Assembly (NCBI GenBank): GCA_003220975.1
Contig: QHTX01000072.1
Location: forward strand, 1 to 9,074
DNA length: 9,074 nucleotides
Source: Gemmatimonadota bacterium
GTDB lineage: Bacteria; Gemmatimonadota; Gemmatimonadetes; Gemmatimonadales; GWC2-71-9
Reading direction: 5' to 3'
The notes beneath the pieces are model-generated. The model was not told the origin of the DNA and did not search any database. It saw only the letters and a list, made by a program, of their open reading frames with translations. Of the stretch, positions 5,452 to 9,074 are shown one piece after another (the first letter of the stretch is position 1; each line of letters opens with the position of its first letter). The translations under genes were made by a program, and so were the position numbers.

Positions 5452-7173
5452 ATGGAGAGACTGAAGGCGGCTCTCGGCGCCGTCGCGATCGTCGCGGCAG
5501 TCGCGTGGGCGCCGTGGGCCTCGCGCGCTGAATGCCCGCCCGATAACGCCGGCCTCACGCTGCCCGCCGGGTTCTGCGCGACCGTGTTCGCCGACAACCT
5601 CGGCCACCCGCGCCACATCGCCGTCGCGCCCAACGGCGTCGTCTACGTCAACACGTGGAGCGGCCGGTACTACGGCAACGACCAGCCGCCCCCCGGCGGC
5701 TTTCTGGTCGCGCTCCGGGACACGACGGGCGACGGCCGCGCCGACCTGATCGTTCGGTTCGGCGACAGCGTGCAGAGCGGCGGCGCCGGCGGCACCGGCA
5801 TCGCGCTGTATCATGGGGCGCTGTACGCGGAGGCGAACGACAAGATCCTGCGCTACGCGCTGCCGGCGGGGGCCGTGGCGCCGACCGGCGCCCCCGATAC
5901 CATCGTGCAAGCCCTGCCGCTCAGCGGCGACCATCCGATGCACCCCTTCGCGATCGACTCCGGCGGCGGGTTGTACATGGATCTTGGGTCCGCGTCGAAT
6001 TCGTGCCAGCTCAAGAACCGCATCGCCCTTTCCCCCGGCCATAAGCCGTGCACGGAGCTCGAGACGCGCGGCGGCATCTGGCGCTACGACGCCAACCGCA
6101 CCGGGCAGCGCTTCTCGCCTGCCGAGCGGTACGCGACGGGCATCCGGAACGCGGTGGGCATCGCCGTCGACGCGACCGGCAGTGGCGTCTATTCCACACA
6201 GCACGGGCGCGACCAGCTCGCCGAGAACTGGCCGAGCCTGTACCAGCCGCAGCAGGGGGCGAACCTTCCGGCGGAGGAGCTGCTCCGCATCGAGCGCGGT
6301 GCCGATTACGGGTGGCCGGAGTGCTATTACGACGATGCGCAGGGCAAGCTGGTGCTGGCGCCCGAGTACGGCGGCAACGGAGGCAGGAGCCTCGGCCCGT
6401 GCGCGACCAAGCGGGCCCCGGTCGCCGTGTTCCCGGCGCATTGGGCGCCGGACGCGCTCATCTTCTACAACGGCACCCAGTTTCCGGCTCACTACGGCGG
6501 CGGCGCGTTCATCGCCTTTCACGGCTCGTGGAACCGCGCACCCTTCCCGCAGGGCGGCTACAACGTCGTGTTCGTCCCGTTCGCGAACGGGAAGCCCTCG
6601 GGGAGCTACGAGATCTTCGCCGACGGGTTCGCGGGCGCCGTGAAGCAGCCGGGACAGGCCGCCCATCGGCCCACCGGGCTTGCGGTCGGCCCCGACGGCG
6701 CGCTCTACATCACGGATGATGCGCACGGTCGGATCTGGCGGGTCACGTACACCGGCGCGACCAGGGGCGCCGTGCCTGCGGCGGCACCGCCACCGGCGAC
6801 GCCCGCTGCGGCACCCGGGCCGCCCGAAGGCATCCACCCGGACGCCGGCGCGCTCGCGGCCGCCGGGATCACCCCCGCCATGATCGCCTTGGGCGACAGC
6901 GTCTATCACGGCCAGGTGGGCGGCGGGACCTGCGTCGGTTGCCACGGCCCGGACGCCAAAGGGTCGCCGCTCGGCCCCGATCTCACCGGCCACCGCTGGT
7001 TGTGGGGCGATGGCAGCTTCAAGTCGATCGAGCGGACCATCGCGCAGGGCGTGCCGACCCCCAAAGAGCACGCGGGCGTCATGCCGCCGTCAGGCGGGGC
7101 GCAGCTGACCCGGGTCCAGATCCGCGCCGTGACGGCCTACGTGTACGCGCTGAGCCACGGGGGGGCGAAGTGA
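5452..7173 (+). CDS. Exported PQQ-dependent sugar (sorbosone-type) dehydrogenase fused to a C-terminal cytochrome c
   Basis: The protein is 573 aa from the ATG at 5452, with GAGG 6 nt ahead. Residues 1-26 are a Sec signal peptide: MERLK, a hydrophobic stretch AALGAVAIVAAVAW, and ASRA before the likely cut. Residues about 30-440 form a glucose/sorbosone dehydrogenase-type beta-propeller. Landmarks are HPRHIAVAPNGVVYVN, DTTGDGRADL, QHGRDQLAENWP, DYGWPECYY, and FIAFHGSWNRAPFP, ending with LYITDDAHGRIWRV. A Pro/Ala-rich linker spans about 441-459. The C-terminal cytochrome c has CVGCH at 494-498 as heme site, and Met544 in GVMPP as likely sixth ligand. Family members oxidise sugars or other alcohols/aldehydes in the periplasm using PQQ and pass electrons to cytochrome c; the fusion would do this internally. 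Substrate is unknown. The next gene overlaps its stop codon. Confidence 0.92.
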   Translation: MERLKAALGAVAIVAAVAWAPWASRAECPPDNAGLTLPAGFCATVFADNLGHPRHIAVAPNGVVYVNTWSGRYYGNDQPPPGGFLVALRDTTGDGRADLIVRFGDSVQSGGAGGTGIALYHGALYAEANDKILRYALPAGAVAPTGAPDTIVQALPLSGDHPMHPFAIDSGGGLYMDLGSASNSCQLKNRIALSPGHKPCTELETRGGIWRYDANRTGQRFSPAERYATGIRNAVGIAVDATGSGVYSTQHGRDQLAENWPSLYQPQQGANLPAEELLRIERGADYGWPECYYDDAQGKLVLAPEYGGNGGRSLGPCATKRAPVAVFPAHWAPDALIFYNGTQFPAHYGGGAFIAFHGSWNRAPFPQGGYNVVFVPFANGKPSGSYEIFADGFAGAVKQPGQAAHRPTGLAVGPDGALYITDDAHGRIWRVTYTGATRGAVPAAAPPPATPAAAPGPPEGIHPDAGALAAAGITPAMIALGDSVYHGQVGGGTCVGCHGPDAKGSPLGPDLTGHRWLWGDGSFKSIERTIAQGVPTPKEHAGVMPPSGGAQLTRVQIRAVTAYVYALSHGGAK

Positions 7174-8027
7174 TAGAGAGCGGAACGTTCGTCATCGGCG
7201 GTGACCTCCGAGTGCGCCGCCTCGGATTCGGCGCGATGCGGATCACGGGCCCGGGGATCTGGGGAGAACCGCGCGACCGTGACGAGGCGATCGCCGTACT
7301 GCGCCGGGCCGTCGAGCTCGGCATCACGCTCATCGATACCGCCGACTCCTACGGACCCGAGGTGAGCGAGCGGCTCATCGCCGAGGCGCTCCATCCGTAC
7401 CCGGACGGGCTCACCATCGCGACGAAGGGGGGGCTGGTCCGTCCGGGCCCGGATCAATGGGTAGAGTCCGGTCGCCCGGAGCATCTGCGCAGGGCGTGCG
7501 AAGGGAGTCTGCGACGGCTGAAGGTCCAGCGGATCGATCTGTACCAGCTGCACCGCATCGACCCGGCCGTCCCCGTGGGCGACCAGCTTGGCACACTGAA
7601 GGACCTGCGGACCGAGGGCAAGATCCGGCATGTCGGACTCTCGGAGGTCAGCGTCGCTCAGATCGAGCACGCGCACACCATCCTCCCGATCGTGTCGGTC
7701 CAGAACCGCTACAGCGTGGCGGACCGCCAGTCCGAGGACGTGCTCGAGTACTGCGAGCGTGAAGGAATGGGCTTCCTGCCGTGGTATCCCCTGGCGGCCG
7801 GGAGCCTGGCGCGGCGGGGCCCGGTCGCCCGGGTCGCTCAACGGACCGGGGCTACCGCGGCGCAGGTGGCGATCGCCTGGCTGCTCCGGCGGTCGCCGGT
7901 CATGCTGCCGATACCCGGCACGTCGACCGTACGGCACCTGGAGGAGAACACGAAGGCCGCTCTGCTCGAGCTCGACGACGCAAGCTTCCGCGAACTCGAT
8001 GGAGGCATCGTCCGCGCCGCACCATGA
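7170..8027 (+). CDS. Aldo/keto reductase family oxidoreductase
   Basis: The protein is 285 aa from a GTG at 7170 that overlaps the previous stop as GTGA, with a G-rich stretch just upstream as ribosome site. The AKR catalytic tetrad is complete: Asp56 and Tyr61 in IDTADSYG, Lys86 in ATKGG, and His128 in LYQLHRID. The barrel motifs KIRHVGLSEV and SVQNRYSVADR, and LPIPGTSTVRHLEEN near the C-terminus, are typical of the family and bind the NADP(H) phosphate end. The enzyme reduces an aldehyde or ketone, or oxidises the alcohol; the physiological substrate is unknown. Overlap with both neighbours implies one operon with translational coupling. Confidence 0.93.
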   Translation: MIESGTFVIGGDLRVRRLGFGAMRITGPGIWGEPRDRDEAIAVLRRAVELGITLIDTADSYGPEVSERLIAEALHPYPDGLTIATKGGLVRPGPDQWVESGRPEHLRRACEGSLRRLKVQRIDLYQLHRIDPAVPVGDQLGTLKDLRTEGKIRHVGLSEVSVAQIEHAHTILPIVSVQNRYSVADRQSEDVLEYCEREGMGFLPWYPLAAGSLARRGPVARVAQRTGATAAQVAIAWLLRRSPVMLPIPGTSTVRHLEENTKAALLELDDASFRELDGGIVRAAP

Positions 8028-8962
8028 AGGCGATCCGCGTACACGCCCCGGGCGGTCCCGAAGCGCTGCGCTACGAGGACGTGCCACAGCCCACGCCCGG
8101 CGCGGGGCAGGTGGTCGTCAGGATCGAGGCTGCCGGGGTCAACTTCATCGACCTTTACCATCGCACCGGGCTGTACAAGGCGCCGCTGCCTCTCACGTTG
8201 GGGCAAGAAGCAGCCGGGACCGTAGCGGCGACCGGGCCGGGGGTCAGCGACGTGAAGGTCGGGGCCCGCGTCGCCTACGCTGCAGTGCAGGGCGCGTACG
8301 CGGAGTACGCCGTCGTGCCCGCCGACCGGGTCGTCGTGCTCCCGGACGGCGTGAGCAGCAAGCAAGCGGCCGCCGTGGTGCTCCAGGGGATCACGGCGCA
8401 TTACCTGGCGTCGACCACGTACGCACTCAAACCCGGTGACACCTGCCTGGTGCACGCCGCCGCGGGAGGCGTGGGTTTGCTGCTGTGCCAGATCGCCAAG
8501 CTGCGCGGCGCCCGGGTGATCGGGACCGTGTCGACGCCCGAGAAGGCCGCGCTCGCCCGCGAGGCCGGCGCGGACGAGGTGATCCGCTACACCGAGCAGG
8601 ACTTCGAGGCCGAGGTGAAGCGCCTCACGGCGGGGCGCGGCGTGCAGGTGGTCTACGACTCGGTCGGCCAGACCACGTTCGAGCAGAGCCTGCGCTCGCT
8701 GGCGCCGCGCGGGACGCTGGCGCTCTTCGGCCAGTCGAGCGGCCCGGTGGCGCCGTCGCTCTTTCTCACCCGGCCCGCGCTGGGGCACTACATCGCGACG
8801 GGTGACGAGCTGCAGGCGCGCGCGGGCGAGGTGCTGGGGTGGCTCAAGACGGGCCGGCTCAAGGTCCGTATCGGGCACGAGTTCCCGCTCCCGCAGGCAG
8901 CAGAGGCTCACCGCCAGCTCGAAGGCCGGAAAACGACCGGGAAAGTGCTGCTGATTCCCTGA
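8024..8962 (+). CDS. qor: NADPH:quinone oxidoreductase, zeta-crystallin type (MDR family)
   Basis: The protein is 312 aa from an ATG at 8024 that overlaps the aldo/keto reductase stop as ATGA. The N-terminal GroES-like domain shows MKAIRVHAPGGPEALRYEDV and GVNFIDLYHRTGLY, the signature of quinone oxidoreductases. The nucleotide-binding domain has VHAAAGGVG (143-151). No catalytic zinc ligands are seen, as expected for this zinc-free branch. Length and motifs match full-length QOR proteins, which reduce quinones by one electron or reduce enones with NADPH. It is the last gene of the three-gene operon; hairpins follow its stop. The specific acceptor is not determined. Confidence 0.92.
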   Translation: MKAIRVHAPGGPEALRYEDVPQPTPGAGQVVVRIEAAGVNFIDLYHRTGLYKAPLPLTLGQEAAGTVAATGPGVSDVKVGARVAYAAVQGAYAEYAVVPADRVVVLPDGVSSKQAAAVVLQGITAHYLASTTYALKPGDTCLVHAAAGGVGLLLCQIAKLRGARVIGTVSTPEKAALAREAGADEVIRYTEQDFEAEVKRLTAGRGVQVVYDSVGQTTFEQSLRSLAPRGTLALFGQSSGPVAPSLFLTRPALGHYIATGDELQARAGEVLGWLKTGRLKVRIGHEFPLPQAAEAHRQLEGRKTTGKVLLIP

Positions 8963-8978
8963 GGTTATATTTCCCGGT

Positions 8979-8998
8979 GGCGCAAGCAACAGTGCGCC
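8979..8998 (+). terminator. Weak hairpin after qor, possible 3' end
   Basis: GGCGCA (8979-8984) pairs with TGCGCC (8993-8998) around an 8-nt loop, 16 bases past the qor stop. No T-run follows, so this is only a candidate terminator or 3'-end stabiliser. Confidence 0.3.
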
Positions 8999-9011
8999 CC
9001 GCGTCGGGAGC

Positions 9012-9033
9012 GATCCGGCATCTCCGCCGGATC
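9012..9033. repeat. Perfect 8-bp inverted repeat in the terminal spacer
   Basis: GATCCGGC (9012-9019) and GCCGGATC (9026-9033) are separated by six bases. It could be a hairpin or a dimeric protein-binding site. No T-run follows. I see no gene in 8963-9074. Confidence 0.4.
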
Positions 9034-9074
9034 CAGGCGTTGCCCAATCGGCCCCCCGGCGCCGGTTCTTTCAA

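Noticed and set aside
5434..7071. Long open frame (545 codons) on the minus strand antisense to the PQQ dehydrogenase
   Set aside because: Low-complexity Arg/Ala/Gly composition and no motifs, while the plus strand encodes a complete signal peptide, propeller and heme site.

Overview
The window is uniformly GC-rich bacterial DNA, densely coded and without phage, IS or CRISPR content. Leaders carry GAGG-type ribosome sites and several genes start with GTG or TTG. The gene set includes a zinc-ribbon ThrC-like enzyme beside a MoaD/ThiS protein, JAMM-family proteins, and a secreted PQQ dehydrogenase fused to cytochrome c. This fits an uncultured soil or sediment bacterium, for example Gemmatimonadota, Methylomirabilota/Rokubacteria or Chloroflexota. 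The phylum is a guess; no marker gene is present.

Left part, plus strand (1-2189): the C-terminal end of a class I/II aminotransferase is followed by a 17-bp tandem duplication that repeats its stop codon and by a perfect 28-bp palindrome. Next comes a short leader with a TTGACA element, a sequence I recognise as a SAM-II type S-adenosylmethionine aptamer, and an intrinsic terminator. Behind the leader lie a ThrC-like PLP enzyme and, two bases later, a MoaD/ThiS-like sulfur carrier ending in Gly-Gly.

Middle part, minus strand (2164-4938): read in transcription order there is a JAMM/MPN protein with a predicted signal peptide, a four-helix DUF2127-like membrane protein, a 3-hydroxyisobutyrate-dehydrogenase-family reductase, and a second JAMM/MPN protein without a signal peptide. 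The last gene converges on the sulfur-carrier gene and overlaps it tail to tail by 26 bp. A 513-bp divergent spacer (4939-5451) separates this block from the right part.

Right part, plus strand (5452-8962): a three-gene operon coupled by stop/start overlaps (GTGA and ATGA) encodes an exported PQQ sugar dehydrogenase with a C-terminal cytochrome c domain, an aldo/keto reductase, and a zeta-crystallin-type NADPH:quinone oxidoreductase.

The most notable idea is that a SAM-sensing riboswitch controls a PLP enzyme plus a protein sulfur carrier, with a JAMM protein next door. This has the parts of a CysM-CysO-Mec-type sulfur transfer route, but the SAM control and the ThrC-like enzyme suggest homocysteine/methionine rather than cysteine. 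That is inference. No E1-like (ThiF/MoeB) activating enzyme is present here.
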